64,000 bases of DNA from Ferrovibrio sp965278975 (GTDB lineage: Bacteria > Pseudomonadota > Alphaproteobacteria > Ferrovibrionales > Ferrovibrionaceae), in NCBI RefSeq assembly GCF_965278975.1, contig NZ_OZ257126.1, positions 620,001-684,000 of the forward strand. The letters are read 5' to 3'. Within the stretch, counting starts at the first letter, position 1. Every line of letters starts with the position of its first letter. Below the pieces are notes generated by a model, which was given only the letters and a program-made list of their open reading frames with translations, had not been told where the DNA came from and made no database searches. A program made the translations under genes and the position numbers. Below are positions 26,453 through 35,899 of the stretch, one piece after another.

Positions 26453-26489
26453 GGTTCCGGTGGAGTCCTGGTGAGGATCCACCGGAACC
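26453..26489 (-). terminator. Strong hairpin between the binding-protein gene and the rest of the Liv operon
   Basis: GGTTCCGGTGGA and TCCACCGGAACC form a perfect 12-base-pair stem with a 13-base loop, 13 bases after the binding-protein stop. No good T-run follows, so it is more likely a partial terminator or an RNA stabiliser than a full stop. Such hairpins after binding-protein genes commonly keep the binding protein in excess over the membrane subunits. Confidence 0.65.
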
Positions 26490-26501
26490 TGGGGAGGCAG
26501 T

Positions 26502-27710
26502 CTAATCGCTGCCGATCACTTCGCTGAATGGAACCCACTTCTTGCCATCAAACCTGGAAAGGGCCAGTTGGTGGACCATCAGGTTGTCGGAGTCACTTGT
26601 CTTGATCCGAATACCATCCAGGATCATGCCCGGCACAAAATCGAGATTGTGGGATTGCTTAAGAATGTTCTTTCGAGTCAGGTTGTTACCTGCCTGTGCC
26701 ACGATCTGCTGTATGATCTGCGCCTCTACATAGCCCTGAACCATAGAGTTGTCATTCAGGTTGGCCTCAGGCATCCACTTTTCAGCAAATGCTTTATAAG
26801 CTTTGTAGTCATCCGTTTGCTGTACCGCAGCATCCGATGGATCTTTGAGATACTGGGCTGTAACCACACCCTTGGCATTGTCGAGGCCTGCCGGCGCCAA
26901 GGCCGTTGCGACCGAAGAGCCCACGTTTGTTATAAATAATGCAGGATTGTACCCGATATCTGTCTTCTTGCGGATGACTTGGGCGGTAACTCGGGGCAGG
27001 CAGAACAGGTAGATCACTTCGGCACCCGCAGCCTGCATGGCAATGACCTGAGAATCGACCGTCGGATCGGTTGATTCGTAACTCGTCTCAATCACGAGAT
27101 CTTTGGGCCTGCCATTGGCCGCCAGCACTTCCTTTAGTCCTGACAAGGCATCTTTACCAGAATCATCGTTTTGATAGAGGATCCCGATTTTCTTACCCGG
27201 ATGGTTCTTCACGATGTAGGTGGCAAATATGCGCCCTTCGCGATGATAATTCGGCACAAACCCCATAGACCAAGGATATCCTTTGGGGTCATTGAACTTG
27301 GATGAGCCAGAACCAACAAGCAGATGCGGGACAGCAGCACCGTTTACGTAGTCCCTGACCGCGATATTGGTTGCCGTTCCAGTCATACTGGCCAGAAAAA
27401 GGACTTCGTCCTGTTCGACCAGCTTCCTGATTTTTTCGACCGTCTTGGGCGGCGAGTAACTGTCGTCTTCGCTTAACAAGACGATCTTCCGACCATTGAC
27501 CCCGCCATTTGCATTGATCATGTCAAAATATCGGAGTTGAGTCTTACCGCCGATGCTGTAGGCAGAGGCAGGCCCACTGTATGGCTTGGTCTGGCCGATC
27601 TTGACTTCCTTATTTGAAGCCCCGGCATCGTAGGGCTGCGCCGACGCGGTGGACGCGACGACAGCGGCCCACATAAGGCCAAGCACAAGCGCATTCGCTT
27701 TGAACTTCAT
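26502..27710 (-). CDS. Liv-type periplasmic substrate-binding protein
   Basis: A 402-residue type 1 periplasmic binding protein. The ATG at 27710 has GGGAGGGG upstream and opens a clear signal peptide (MKFKANALVLGLMWAAVVAS, cleavage near ASA-QP). The mature protein has EVKIGQTKPYSGPASAYS, typical of proteins binding amino acids, amides, urea or aromatic acids, followed by GKKIGILYQNDDSGKD. It heads the minus-strand Liv operon. The ligand cannot be read from sequence. Confidence 0.92.
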   Translation of the reverse strand: MKFKANALVLGLMWAAVVASTASAQPYDAGASNKEVKIGQTKPYSGPASAYSIGGKTQLRYFDMINANGGVNGRKIVLLSEDDSYSPPKTVEKIRKLVEQDEVLFLASMTGTATNIAVRDYVNGAAVPHLLVGSGSSKFNDPKGYPWSMGFVPNYHREGRIFATYIVKNHPGKKIGILYQNDDSGKDALSGLKEVLAANGRPKDLVIETSYESTDPTVDSQVIAMQAAGAEVIYLFCLPRVTAQVIRKKTDIGYNPALFITNVGSSVATALAPAGLDNAKGVVTAQYLKDPSDAAVQQTDDYKAYKAFAEKWMPEANLNDNSMVQGYVEAQIIQQIVAQAGNNLTRKNILKQSHNLDFVPGMILDGIRIKTSDSDNLMVHQLALSRFDGKKWVPFSEVIGSD

Positions 27711-28105
27711 TCTTTTCCCCTCCCTGGGCTGTTTAGTTCTCTTCGGATCAGAATCCGATTCATGCTTGTTGTTGGCTTTGCTAGCTCCCCAAGGCCGCTC
27801 TCTGCCTTGAGCCCTTCCCGTGTTATTGTTTTTGCAAAATTCCATATTTTGATTAAACAGTCAATAAATTTATTTCCATAATCTTTATATTCCAGCGCCC
27901 CCAAGATAAGCAATTATCGCCGCCATACTTTGAAATAACATTGTAAGATGATGTAATATTTGACAAACTTTCAAAACCACGAACTTCACAGCATTGATTT
28001 ATCGCGAGGCAAACTCCTGCTCTGATGAGCCTTACTATTTATAAACTTTTTTCTACATAATTTTATAAGAGCCACTCGCATGCACTTGCCTGTCTCACGA
28101 GTTAC
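27711..28105. other. AT-rich intergenic region before the Liv operon
   Basis: 395 bases without a gene, strongly AT-rich between 27830 and 28070. It must hold the promoter of the Liv operon (minus strand) and the 3' region of the thiolase-like gene. I see no strong terminator hairpin or regulator palindrome. Confidence 0.5.
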
Positions 28106-29257
28106 TTAGGCTCGCGTCAGCACGTGCGCGTAGCAGACAGTGCCAAGACCGCACATATGGGCCAGACCGTATCGGGCATCGGGTTGTTGGCGCCGGCCGG
28201 CTTCGCCCCGAAGCTGCCTGGTAATCTCAGCAATTTGGCCGACTCCGGTTGGACCCGTCGGATGCCCCATGGCAATCAAGCCTCCCGAGGCACTGACCGC
28301 ACAACGACCACCGATGTGAAACTCACCCGCTTTGAGCGCGTGGATCGCTTGGCCGGGCTTCGCCAACCCAATTGCTTCCAGATAGACCAGCTCTTCCACC
28401 GAGAAAGCGTCATGCACTTCGATTACATCGAGTTGGTCGGGTCGCAGCGCTGCCTCCGCCAATGCCCGAGCCACCGTCGTCCCGGTCAATTCGGCATCTG
28501 CGCTGACCCTGTCATTGACCTGCTCGCTGGCCGTGACAGCACTAACGACTCGAACAGCGCGTTTTCCATCAATTCCGAAGCGCTCAATCGCGTCCTGCGA
28601 CATTACCAGCGCCGCCGCCGCGCCCTCTCCGATTGGGCAACACTGGAGCGCCGTCAACATACCTGAGATTGGCCGGCTACCGAGAATCTCATCCAGTGTC
28701 CGCGTTTGTTGCCTCTGCGCATATGGATTAAGTGCACCATTATTGTGATTTTTCTCGGCGACCAGGGCAATGTCTTCCGCCGACAGCCCGTATGCCGACG
28801 TATATTCGCTGGCCACCAGAGCAAAATGCGTTGGCAATGATACGGCATCATCCGCGAGATTCTCGATGCCAGTCTGTTCAAACGCCCTGACCGCGCCGCT
28901 AAGCCTTGGTTTGTCTACACCAACAGCCAACCCGACGTCTGATAGGCCACTAGCAACCTCAATACATGCTGCACGGAACGCGGCTGATCCAGACGCAGAA
29001 GCATTCTCCAAATGCACCACCGCTGAACCATTGGCGCCAAGATGTTTCAGCATAGCTCGTCCCCCAGCCATGCCCAGAGACGCGGTGCCGAAGAATGTCG
29101 TTTCATTCGCACCCCAAGCAATTCCCGCATCCGCCAGAGCAGCTCGAATTGCTGTCAGTCCAAGCTCGACATAGGGGGTCTCGGAGCGGTTCTGATACCG
29201 ATGCAAACCGACACCGACAACATAAATCGGGCGTAAATCTCTGAGTGTCTTAGCCAT
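28106..29257 (-). CDS. Thiolase-like protein lacking the nucleophilic cysteine (DUF35 partner)
   Basis: A 383-residue SCP2-type thiolase fold. The segment that carries the reactive cysteine in thiolases (ENACASGS) reads ENASASGS, with Ser87 replacing Cys. The rest is conserved: EVHDAFSVEEL, the histidine loop MGHPTGPTG and the late AHMCGLG cysteine. It follows a DUF35 gene by 16 bases. Cysteine-free thiolase-like proteins paired with DUF35 proteins, such as Ltp2 with ChsH2 in steroid degradation, act as retro-aldolases on acyl-CoAs, which is the likeliest role here. ATG at 29257 has AGAGGA 5 bases before it. Confidence 0.85.
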   Translation of the reverse strand: MAKTLRDLRPIYVVGVGLHRYQNRSETPYVELGLTAIRAALADAGIAWGANETTFFGTASLGMAGGRAMLKHLGANGSAVVHLENASASGSAAFRAACIEVASGLSDVGLAVGVDKPRLSGAVRAFEQTGIENLADDAVSLPTHFALVASEYTSAYGLSAEDIALVAEKNHNNGALNPYAQRQQTRTLDEILGSRPISGMLTALQCCPIGEGAAAALVMSQDAIERFGIDGKRAVRVVSAVTASEQVNDRVSADAELTGTTVARALAEAALRPDQLDVIEVHDAFSVEELVYLEAIGLAKPGQAIHALKAGEFHIGGRCAVSASGGLIAMGHPTGPTGVGQIAEITRQLRGEAGRRQQPDARYGLAHMCGLGTVCYAHVLTRA

Positions 29258-29273
29258 ATCGGTCCTCTTATGA

Positions 29274-29675
29274 TTATGATTCTGCACGTGCGAAACGCAG
29301 TGCGGCTTTCAAACCTTTCTCGACATGGGTAGCAGGCTCGATTACACCCTTCACACGCGCGCCTGGTTTCAGGCCCAATTCACCAAGAATGGCACGAACC
29401 ATGGGGCCGGCATCGAGCCTGACGGACGCGACGGCAAATGGCACCGCCGGTTCCGGACGGACATGGAGGTGGACGAGGGCGGATGCCACAATCACCCCTT
29501 TAGCAGGGATATCGAGTGCCTCCAGACCTTCAGTTCCGCCGCATTGCTCGCAGCCATATGCCTGGCGCGGAAAGGCGACGCGATCACAAGCAGAGCAACG
29601 CATGCCAGTCAGGAAAACCTCGCGATGATCAGCGCTGCCTTCACAAGAGATCTCTTTTACAAGAGTGGATTCCAT
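29274..29675 (-). CDS. DUF35 OB-fold/zinc-ribbon acyl-CoA-binding protein
   Basis: A 133-residue DUF35 protein. A rubredoxin-like zinc ribbon with Cys27, Cys30, Cys42 and Cys45 precedes an OB-fold with PAVPFAVASVRLDAGPMVRA. ATG at 29675 is preceded by AGAGGA. DUF35 proteins form complexes with thiolase-like partners and help bind the acyl-CoA; the partner is the next gene. It is 10 bases after the nitronate monooxygenase stop. Confidence 0.9.
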   Translation of the reverse strand: MESTLVKEISCEGSADHREVFLTGMRCSACDRVAFPRQAYGCEQCGGTEGLEALDIPAKGVIVASALVHLHVRPEPAVPFAVASVRLDAGPMVRAILGELGLKPGARVKGVIEPATHVEKGLKAALRFARAES

Positions 29676-29685
29676 TTTTTCCTCT

Positions 29686-30741
29686 CTACCGAGCCGCAAT
29701 GGTACTGGCATCTGCTCGGACCGGGTCATCAACTCCAACCATGAGTGCCTTGGATCGGTTCGCTGATCCCTTGTCCATCGCTGCTGCCGCATCCTTCATG
29801 AGCCGCTCAACGATCGTAGCCGCTGGCTCAATGGCATCAACGAATCCGGCCGCAGAGCTGCAGGAGATCATGCCCTTCTGCCAATCCCCCTTGTCGTAGG
29901 CATGCTCTTTAGCAATGTATCCCCGGATGAGTTCACCGAAATCCTCGTGACGTTTGGCACCCGCGGCTTCAATCCGCTGCACTTCTCGCACATGGTCGTT
30001 GTCCAGAACGCGCCAGGTATCGCCGAGGGACGTCAATGCCGTGGTCGAGCAATCCTCGTCCACTTCAACCATTCTCTTTTTGTATTCTTCATGCGCGTTG
30101 ATCTCATTGGCCGCAAGAAAGCGGGATCCCATCACCACACCGTCCATGCCCATCGCCAGCGCTGCGGCAATCTGCCGGCCATGACCGATGCCGCCGCCGA
30201 CCATCAGTGGCAGATGGATTCGATCTCTGGCATGGGCGGCCTGCACCATGCTGGACAGCTCGTTCAATCCTGGATGTCCTCCTTCATCCATGCCGACCAG
30301 AATGATCGCGTCTACTCCAATCCGCTGCGCCGATAGCGCATGCCGAATGCGGGGGCATTTGTGAATGAGGATACCACCGGCATTATGAACTGGGCCGAGG
30401 ACATCATCTGGGCGAACACCCGCAGTCTCGAAGACCCGGACACCCTGCTCCAATGCAACATCCACCAGAGTCGACACTTGACCGTGAAAGCCCAGACGGG
30501 CCGAGATCGAGACATTGACCCCGAATGGCTTCCCATCAGTGATGCGCCAGCATTTGACCAGTTCATCACGAAAATCGTCCGCATGACGGAAGGAACGCGC
30601 TGTAATGAACCCCATCGCGCCAGCATTGACGATAGCACCGACAATAGACGCATCACCCAGATACATCATGCCGCCGAGTAAAATCGGATGCTTGATACCA
30701 AGGAGATCGGTCAGCCTCGTACGGAAATATTGTTGTGTCAT
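29686..30741 (-). CDS. Nitronate monooxygenase/2-nitropropane dioxygenase family flavoprotein
   Basis: A 351-residue FMN TIM-barrel. It has the N-terminal IKHPILLGGMMYLGDA segment, GVNVSIS, GVDAIILVGMDEGGHPG and LMVGGGIGHGRQIAAALAMG, the phosphate-binding loop. The ATG at 30741 follows AGGAGA. Close relatives include enzymes annotated as NAD(P)H:quinone or enoyl reductases, so nitronate oxidation is only one option; two nitroreductases nearby make a nitro compound conceivable. It lies between the acyl-CoA synthetase and DUF35 genes in one operon. Confidence 0.88.
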   Translation of the reverse strand: MTQQYFRTRLTDLLGIKHPILLGGMMYLGDASIVGAIVNAGAMGFITARSFRHADDFRDELVKCWRITDGKPFGVNVSISARLGFHGQVSTLVDVALEQGVRVFETAGVRPDDVLGPVHNAGGILIHKCPRIRHALSAQRIGVDAIILVGMDEGGHPGLNELSSMVQAAHARDRIHLPLMVGGGIGHGRQIAAALAMGMDGVVMGSRFLAANEINAHEEYKKRMVEVDEDCSTTALTSLGDTWRVLDNDHVREVQRIEAAGAKRHEDFGELIRGYIAKEHAYDKGDWQKGMISCSSAAGFVDAIEPAATIVERLMKDAAAAMDKGSANRSKALMVGVDDPVRADASTIAAR

Positions 30742-30762
30742 AACGTTTTTTCTCCTGACCAA

Positions 30763-32367
30763 TCACACCTTCCGATCACGGCCTGCCCAGAATGGTCGGC
30801 GGAGATCGGCTTTCAGCACCTTGCCCATTGGGTTCCGAGGCAAAGTCTCAACGACATCAATGCTACGCGGCACCTTGTAAGAGGCAAGGTTGCTCTTGCA
30901 GAACTCCAGCAGTTCATCGAGCACGATGGCCTTGCCGGGAACTGGTTCTACAAAGGCGGTAACGCGTTCGCCAAAGTCGTCATCGGGTGTACCGATGACC
31001 GCTGCGTCCATCACATCGGAATGCATTTGAAGAACACGCTCAATTTCAGCTGGATAGATGTTGACGCCACCCGAAATGATCATGTCTTTCACGCGGTCGG
31101 TAATGTAGAGGTAGCCGTCTGTATCCAGTCTTCCTACATCGCCCATGCGGAAGTACCCCTGTTCATCCAGAGTATCGGAAGACAAAAGCTTGCCGACATA
31201 GCCCGATATGACGGTCGGCGTTTTCACCCATATCTCGCCTTCATCGCCGACGGACAATGGCTTTTCCTCCGCGTCCCGGATGCTGACGGAGACATGCTGG
31301 TAAAGCTGGCCACAACTTCCCGGCTTTGTCCGCTGCTCTCCAGGCCGCAGGAAGCTGATCATCCCGGTCTCGGTTGATCCGTAAGCCTCGGACAGGCACT
31401 CGCCGAATATGTCGATAGTTCGCATCTTGATTTCATAGGGGACCGGACTGCCACCTGTGACCATCAGCCGCATGGATGACAGGTCATGCCGCTTCAGGAT
31501 TTCGTCAGGCAACGCACCGATCCTTTTGAACATCGTCGGCACCGCAAACCAGAATGTCACTTTGTGCACAGCAATAGTCGCCAGCACTGCTTCAGGGTCG
31601 AAGCGCCGCATGAGCACAAGCTTTTGACCGAATTCGATCGCTATCCGAACAAAGGTTGTGCCCATGCCATGGTGAAGCGGAACATTTAGCAATACAACGT
31701 CACTTGGGTCCGCCCACTTCCGGTCGACGTCTTCACCATATTCCTTACGGATGCGGTCCGACGGTTCCACTGCCTGCCGCGCAACACCCTTCGGCAATCC
31801 CGTTGTGCCAGATGTGTATATGATGGTCTCAGTGCCTCGGGTCGAAATAATTGGCACCGCCGGCCCGGCCATAAGCTCCTCGAACATAAGAAAGCCAGGA
31901 GCCTGCGTATCCACTGATACCGCGATCATATCGTCGCGTTTTTCCCAAGCCACCTGCAAAAGGCTGGGGTCTATGTCGTCACAGATTATTGCTCGTGCAC
32001 CACCATTCTCGATGATGTACGCCACTTCCGCTGGTGTCAGATGCCAGTTAAGGCAAAGCAGACGGCAACCCAATTTCGCCGCCGCCGCATATACCACGCA
32101 CCATTCATGGCGCACACGCATTCTCAATGCTACAACATTGCCTTCACGGATACCGAGACGACGGAGAGAATGGGCAACCCGATTGGACATATCATCCCAC
32201 TGGGCCCAGGTAATCTGCTGTTCACCATCCACAATCGCCACCGCGTCACCGGCTGTACGCGCCTGTTTCTCCAGACTGCCTTCTCGCACACCAACGGGCA
32301 GAGAGGCGGTAGGAGGTTGCGTCCCTTCCTGTGAAGCCATGCGGTTCGAAGAATTTGCTAAGACCAT
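30763..32367 (-). CDS. Acyl-CoA synthetase (AMP-forming)
   Basis: A 534-residue ANL-superfamily ligase. The phosphate loop IIYTSGTTGLPKG is at about 182-194, the YGSTE motif at about 335, the hinge DRVKDMIISGG near 430 and the C-terminal catalytic Lys516 in NPMGKVLK. It activates a carboxylic acid to its CoA thioester using ATP. GAAGGGAC precedes the ATG. It opens the operon with the nitronate monooxygenase, DUF35 and thiolase-like genes and therefore probably loads the substrate they degrade. Confidence 0.92.
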   Translation of the reverse strand: MVLANSSNRMASQEGTQPPTASLPVGVREGSLEKQARTAGDAVAIVDGEQQITWAQWDDMSNRVAHSLRRLGIREGNVVALRMRVRHEWCVVYAAAAKLGCRLLCLNWHLTPAEVAYIIENGGARAIICDDIDPSLLQVAWEKRDDMIAVSVDTQAPGFLMFEELMAGPAVPIISTRGTETIIYTSGTTGLPKGVARQAVEPSDRIRKEYGEDVDRKWADPSDVVLLNVPLHHGMGTTFVRIAIEFGQKLVLMRRFDPEAVLATIAVHKVTFWFAVPTMFKRIGALPDEILKRHDLSSMRLMVTGGSPVPYEIKMRTIDIFGECLSEAYGSTETGMISFLRPGEQRTKPGSCGQLYQHVSVSIRDAEEKPLSVGDEGEIWVKTPTVISGYVGKLLSSDTLDEQGYFRMGDVGRLDTDGYLYITDRVKDMIISGGVNIYPAEIERVLQMHSDVMDAAVIGTPDDDFGERVTAFVEPVPGKAIVLDELLEFCKSNLASYKVPRSIDVVETLPRNPMGKVLKADLRRPFWAGRDRKV

Positions 32368-32621
32368 TTTTACGTCCCTTCGAGGATTGTCAGTAAGGTG
32401 GTGTCGGCGAGGATCAACCGCCCGCTAGGCTCTTTGACCAATCCGAAACGCGGACGGGTCGGGCCTGGATAAGCTGAAAATGTGCATTGCCGTCGCAGCG
32501 AAGCGCTGGCGCGCGGCATTGATCCCGGATGCCGGTGCGGATGTCTGCTGGTCGCTTGATAACGCGCCGTTGGTATGACGGCAGCCGATGTGGCGCCCTG
32601 TTGCAGTCTGTGCAGCGGTGA

Positions 32622-33566
32622 TCATGGTAACAGGACGATCTTTCCGAGCTTCCCACGCGCACCAAATGCCGCATAGCTGGCCCGTACTTCCTCAAGCGGA
32701 AATGTGCTTGAAACCACGACGGTGAGCTTCGATCTTGAAACAAGTGGCAAAATTTCGCGCTCGACGGCTCGCGTGGCGATAGCCTTATCTTCAAGGGGCC
32801 GTGCGCGCAGAGTGCTGGCGCGAATACTGGCACGATTCCTACTCAGCGCCCTGAAATCGAGCATTGCCTGCGCACCTGATCCGGTGCCGATGACCACGAT
32901 TCGGCTGCCGGTTCTGATGGACGTCAAATGCGATGCGAATCTATCGACGCCGACCAGTTCCAGGATGACGTCATAGGGACCTTTCGTATCAGCGTCGTCC
33001 GGGGTCACGACGGTGCTGGCACCAAGGGAGCGTATAGCGTCCCAAGTTGCGGTATTGCGAACCGACGCAATCACTTCGGCACCGATTGCGGTTGCGATCT
33101 GTACGGCAGCCATTCCAACGCCGCCGGCCGCCCCAGTGATAAGAACGCGCTCACCGGGCCTGAGTGCGGTCTGCGCGACGAGCGCGTCATGTGCAGTCAC
33201 GAACGCTTCGGGAAATCCACCGGCTTGTGCCCAGGACAGGTTTTCTGGGATCGGCATCAAGGCGCACTCGTGGACGCAGATCAGTTCGGCCTGCGCGCCA
33301 CCGCCAACAATACCCATGACCCGATCACCGACCGCGTAGCGATGCGCGCGCGGACCCAACGCGACAACTTCGCCGGCAAATTCAAGCCCCGGTATGTCTG
33401 CAGGAGAACCGCTTGGCGCCGGATATTTCCCCTGGACCTGCATAAGGTCCGCATTGTTCAGTCCGGCAGCCCGGATGCGGACGACCACGTCTTCGCCGCC
33501 CGCGCATGGATCGTCATGGTCACGAATTGTGAGAATGCCGCCTGGGTCAATTGTTACAGCTCTCAA
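32622..33566 (-). CDS. Zinc-independent MDR oxidoreductase (quinone reductase-like)
   Basis: A 314-residue medium-chain reductase: AAGLNNADLMQVQGKYP in the catalytic domain, GAAGGVGMAAVQIA in the Rossmann domain and a C-terminal FPLEEVRASYAAFGARGKLGKIVL. A TTG start at 33566 with AGAGG 8 bases upstream fits homologous starts (LRAVTIDPGG); an upstream ATG-type extension carries unrelated sequence. It lies 254 bases before the acyl-CoA synthetase, so it may or may not share the promoter. Confidence 0.85.
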   Translation of the reverse strand: MRAVTIDPGGILTIRDHDDPCAGGEDVVVRIRAAGLNNADLMQVQGKYPAPSGSPADIPGLEFAGEVVALGPRAHRYAVGDRVMGIVGGGAQAELICVHECALMPIPENLSWAQAGGFPEAFVTAHDALVAQTALRPGERVLITGAAGGVGMAAVQIATAIGAEVIASVRNTATWDAIRSLGASTVVTPDDADTKGPYDVILELVGVDRFASHLTSIRTGSRIVVIGTGSGAQAMLDFRALSRNRASIRASTLRARPLEDKAIATRAVEREILPLVSRSKLTVVVSSTFPLEEVRASYAAFGARGKLGKIVLLP

Positions 33567-33906
33567 GGTTTCAGCCTCTTTCTGACAGCCACGTTTCCTG
33601 CGGCCATCTGGCATGGTGAATCGATGTTCGGATTTCGTGTGACCGTGGCTGATGACCCGCGCGACAAGCGCCCTGCGACAGCTATGCCTGGGCCTGCACC
33701 AGGCCGTGGATGTCTGGTTTCAACATTGGCCGCGGCAAGGTTGCGTTGCGACCGATGCGTGCGCGCGGAGTCGGGGCTTTCGCCTGACCGATTACGGTTG
33801 GCGAGCCTGTGTCGGCCAGCAGATGTTTCGCAGGACATGAATATGCCTCTCTCCCCCAGGAAGAGAGACTATCAAGATACTTACTGAATGTAAATAAAGT
33901 TTTTTA
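33567..33906. other. Gene-free stretch, possibly decayed
   Basis: 340 bases between the MDR gene and the TetR gene, which converge on neither side with a gene I recognise. Several short frames are open on the plus strand, but none has homology I can name or a good ribosome site. The last 40 bases are AT-rich. Confidence 0.45.
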
Positions 33907-34575
33907 CTATAGCCCTTCTGAACTGCCGTCTTTGGTAACCCCTGATGATCTTAATGCACGCACAATTGTGCCTTCAATACCAACGGCCATGCGTTCGAGA
34001 TCGATTGATGGGTCCACGGCCCAAAGTGAAACGGCGCCGCGCAACCAAGCAAAGATTAACGCGCCAAAAACATCAGGATCGACCATGGGTTCTACTTCAC
34101 CGGCATCCTGCGCATCGCGTATGCGTGATGCCAGGGCCTTAATCGCCGTTTGCGCTAGCCCGGCAACGCTTTCTCTGAGCGAGTTATCGACGGCTGCTTC
34201 ACTGGTGATCATGAAATAGGCGCGCCGCGTTTTTGGATTCTCGATGGCAAATTGCAGGTAGGTGCGCACGAAGATTCGGATGGCCTTCAGACCGGCAACG
34301 CCCTTGAGCCTTTCCCACAAAAGCTGATTGTAATCGTCCAGGATTCGCTGCGCCGTCATCATGATCAGCGTTTCTTTGGTCTTGTAATAATGGACCGGAA
34401 GCGTGGCACTGTAGCCAGCCCTGGCCCCGACCTCGGCCAGAACAAGCCCGGCAAAGCCCTTTTCCGCAACGAGTTCGATGGCCGCCTGAATCATGCGCCG
34501 GTCTGCCTCCGAGCGCCGTTCAGTCTGCGTCCGCCGACGCTTTTTCTCCGGAGGCAATTCGTCTGATTCCGCCAC
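33907..34575 (-). CDS. TetR-family transcriptional regulator
   Basis: A 222-residue TetR protein. The N-terminal HTH shows MIQAAIELVAEKGFAGL and VGARAGYSATLPVHYYKTKETLI, where a phenylalanine usual in this motif is replaced by HYYKTKE; a helical ligand domain follows. I chose the GTG at 34575 because AGAGGA stands 6 bases before it and the length then fits the family; upstream TTG and ATG starts exist but add a basic tail. Likely controls the adjacent acyl-CoA cluster. Confidence 0.85.
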   Translation of the reverse strand: MAESDELPPEKKRRRTQTERRSEADRRMIQAAIELVAEKGFAGLVLAEVGARAGYSATLPVHYYKTKETLIMMTAQRILDDYNQLLWERLKGVAGLKAIRIFVRTYLQFAIENPKTRRAYFMITSEAAVDNSLRESVAGLAQTAIKALASRIRDAQDAGEVEPMVDPDVFGALIFAWLRGAVSLWAVDPSIDLERMAVGIEGTIVRALRSSGVTKDGSSEGL

Positions 34576-35015
34576 ACTTTGTCCTCTTCTGCTACCAGCC
34601 CATTTGCTGGTCCGCGGGCGCCGCATCGCCTTGCAGGCGACCGTGCCGCTGCAGCGCCCCTTTGGCTCACTCAACCCAGAGACGATGGCCGCTTTAGGCT
34701 GCTCGGCCTTGTACCAGACATCTCTATTTGACTGATTACCTAATTTTTCGAGAAATTTAAAGATCTGACTGTCGTACTGACGACTTAACCGCCACTACAC
34801 CCCGGAACCTTTGGCATCTGGTTTCGCTGCAGGGCTGGCGGCCCAGGTTGTTGGACATCTCCAGAGTTATCGCGGCCGTTACTTACACAACGGCGCTATA
34901 TCATTCAATATTTATATACCATAGATTGTATTTATTGTTTATTGATGAAGCCAACCTAGATAGCCGAGAAAGGGTTTCTAGGTCGGTCCCGAACTTTTAA
35001 CCCCTTTGTCGGTCA
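34576..35015. other. Intergenic region up to the IS3 remnant
   Basis: 440 bases with no gene. AT-rich between 34730 and 34960, then the left end of the accessory island. It should hold the TetR promoter. No tRNA or clear attachment repeat is visible. Confidence 0.5.
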
Positions 35016-35045
35016 TGGCCTCCTGCCGGTTTAGTGGACGGCTTA

Positions 35046-35899
35046 TTAAGCTAACGCCATCTTCTTTTCGAACCCCATAGGGCTCAGGTAGCCCAGCGTC
35101 GAGTGTCGGCGCCAGGGATTGTAGAAGCGTTCGATATAGTCGAACACTTCGGCCCTGGCGTGATCCCTCGTGCGGAAGACCTTGTGCGCGATGCGCTCGG
35201 TTTTGAGCGGAGAGAAGAAGTTTTCCATCGCGGCATTATCCCAGACATTGCCCGACCGGCTCATGCTGCAGGTCACACGGGCCTCGGCCAGCAGGCTCTG
35301 GAACTGTTCGCTGGTATATTGGCTGCCTCGATCCGGGTGATGGATCAGCGCATCCGGCTTGCCCCGGCGCCAGATCGCCATGATGAGGGCATCGGTCACA
35401 AGCTGAGCCGTCATCTCGGCCTGCATCGACCAGCCGACCACGCGGCGCGAGAACAGGTCGACGACGGCGGCCACATAGAGCCAGCCCTCGGCGGTCCATA
35501 TCTAAGTGAAGTCGGCCACCCATTTGCGGTTCGACGCCTCGGCCTCGAACTGCAGGGCCAGCCTGTTCGGGGTGATGGCATTGCTCAACCGTTCGCCGCC
35601 ATCCTTGCGCAGGGAGCGGCGCCGGGGACGGCCCGCAATGCGTGCTGCCGCATCAGCCACTCAATACGGTGCAGCCCGCAGGCATGGCCAACCGCCAGCA
35701 CATCGTGCCAGACCCGCCGGGCGCCATAGGTCCGCAGGAAGCTCGGCTGAACCTCATGGCCCAGCCGTCCGTCGGCACGCGGCCTGTCGCTGGCGGCCGT
35801 GTCAAACAGGCATGGAAGCCGCTGCACGAGACACCGAGCGCCCCGCATACCAAACCACCGGCCATATCCCCGGTGCTTCGCAATGAACCCGAACTTCAC
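35046..35899 (-). pseudogene. IS3 transposase OrfB, frameshifted and with an internal stop
   Basis: The homology runs from VKFGFIAKHRG (GTG at 35899, overlapping the orfA stop by 4 bases) through ALGVSCSGFHACL, TYGARRVWHDVLAVG and RKWVADFT to the integrase core VAAVVDLFSRRVVGWSM and HHPDRGSQYTSEQF. These pieces lie in three different frames, so at least three frameshifts have occurred, and a TAG at 35502-35504 replaces the Tyr codon of ADFTYIW. The DDE integrase cannot be made, so the element cannot move itself. Confidence 0.88.

Noticed and set aside
34953..34965. AACCTAGATAGCC near the left end of the island resembles AACCTAGACAACC in tRNA-Gln (52318-52330), suggesting an attachment duplication
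   Set aside because: Only 11 of 13 bases agree and the match does not extend to the 3' end of the tRNA, where integration duplications normally run.
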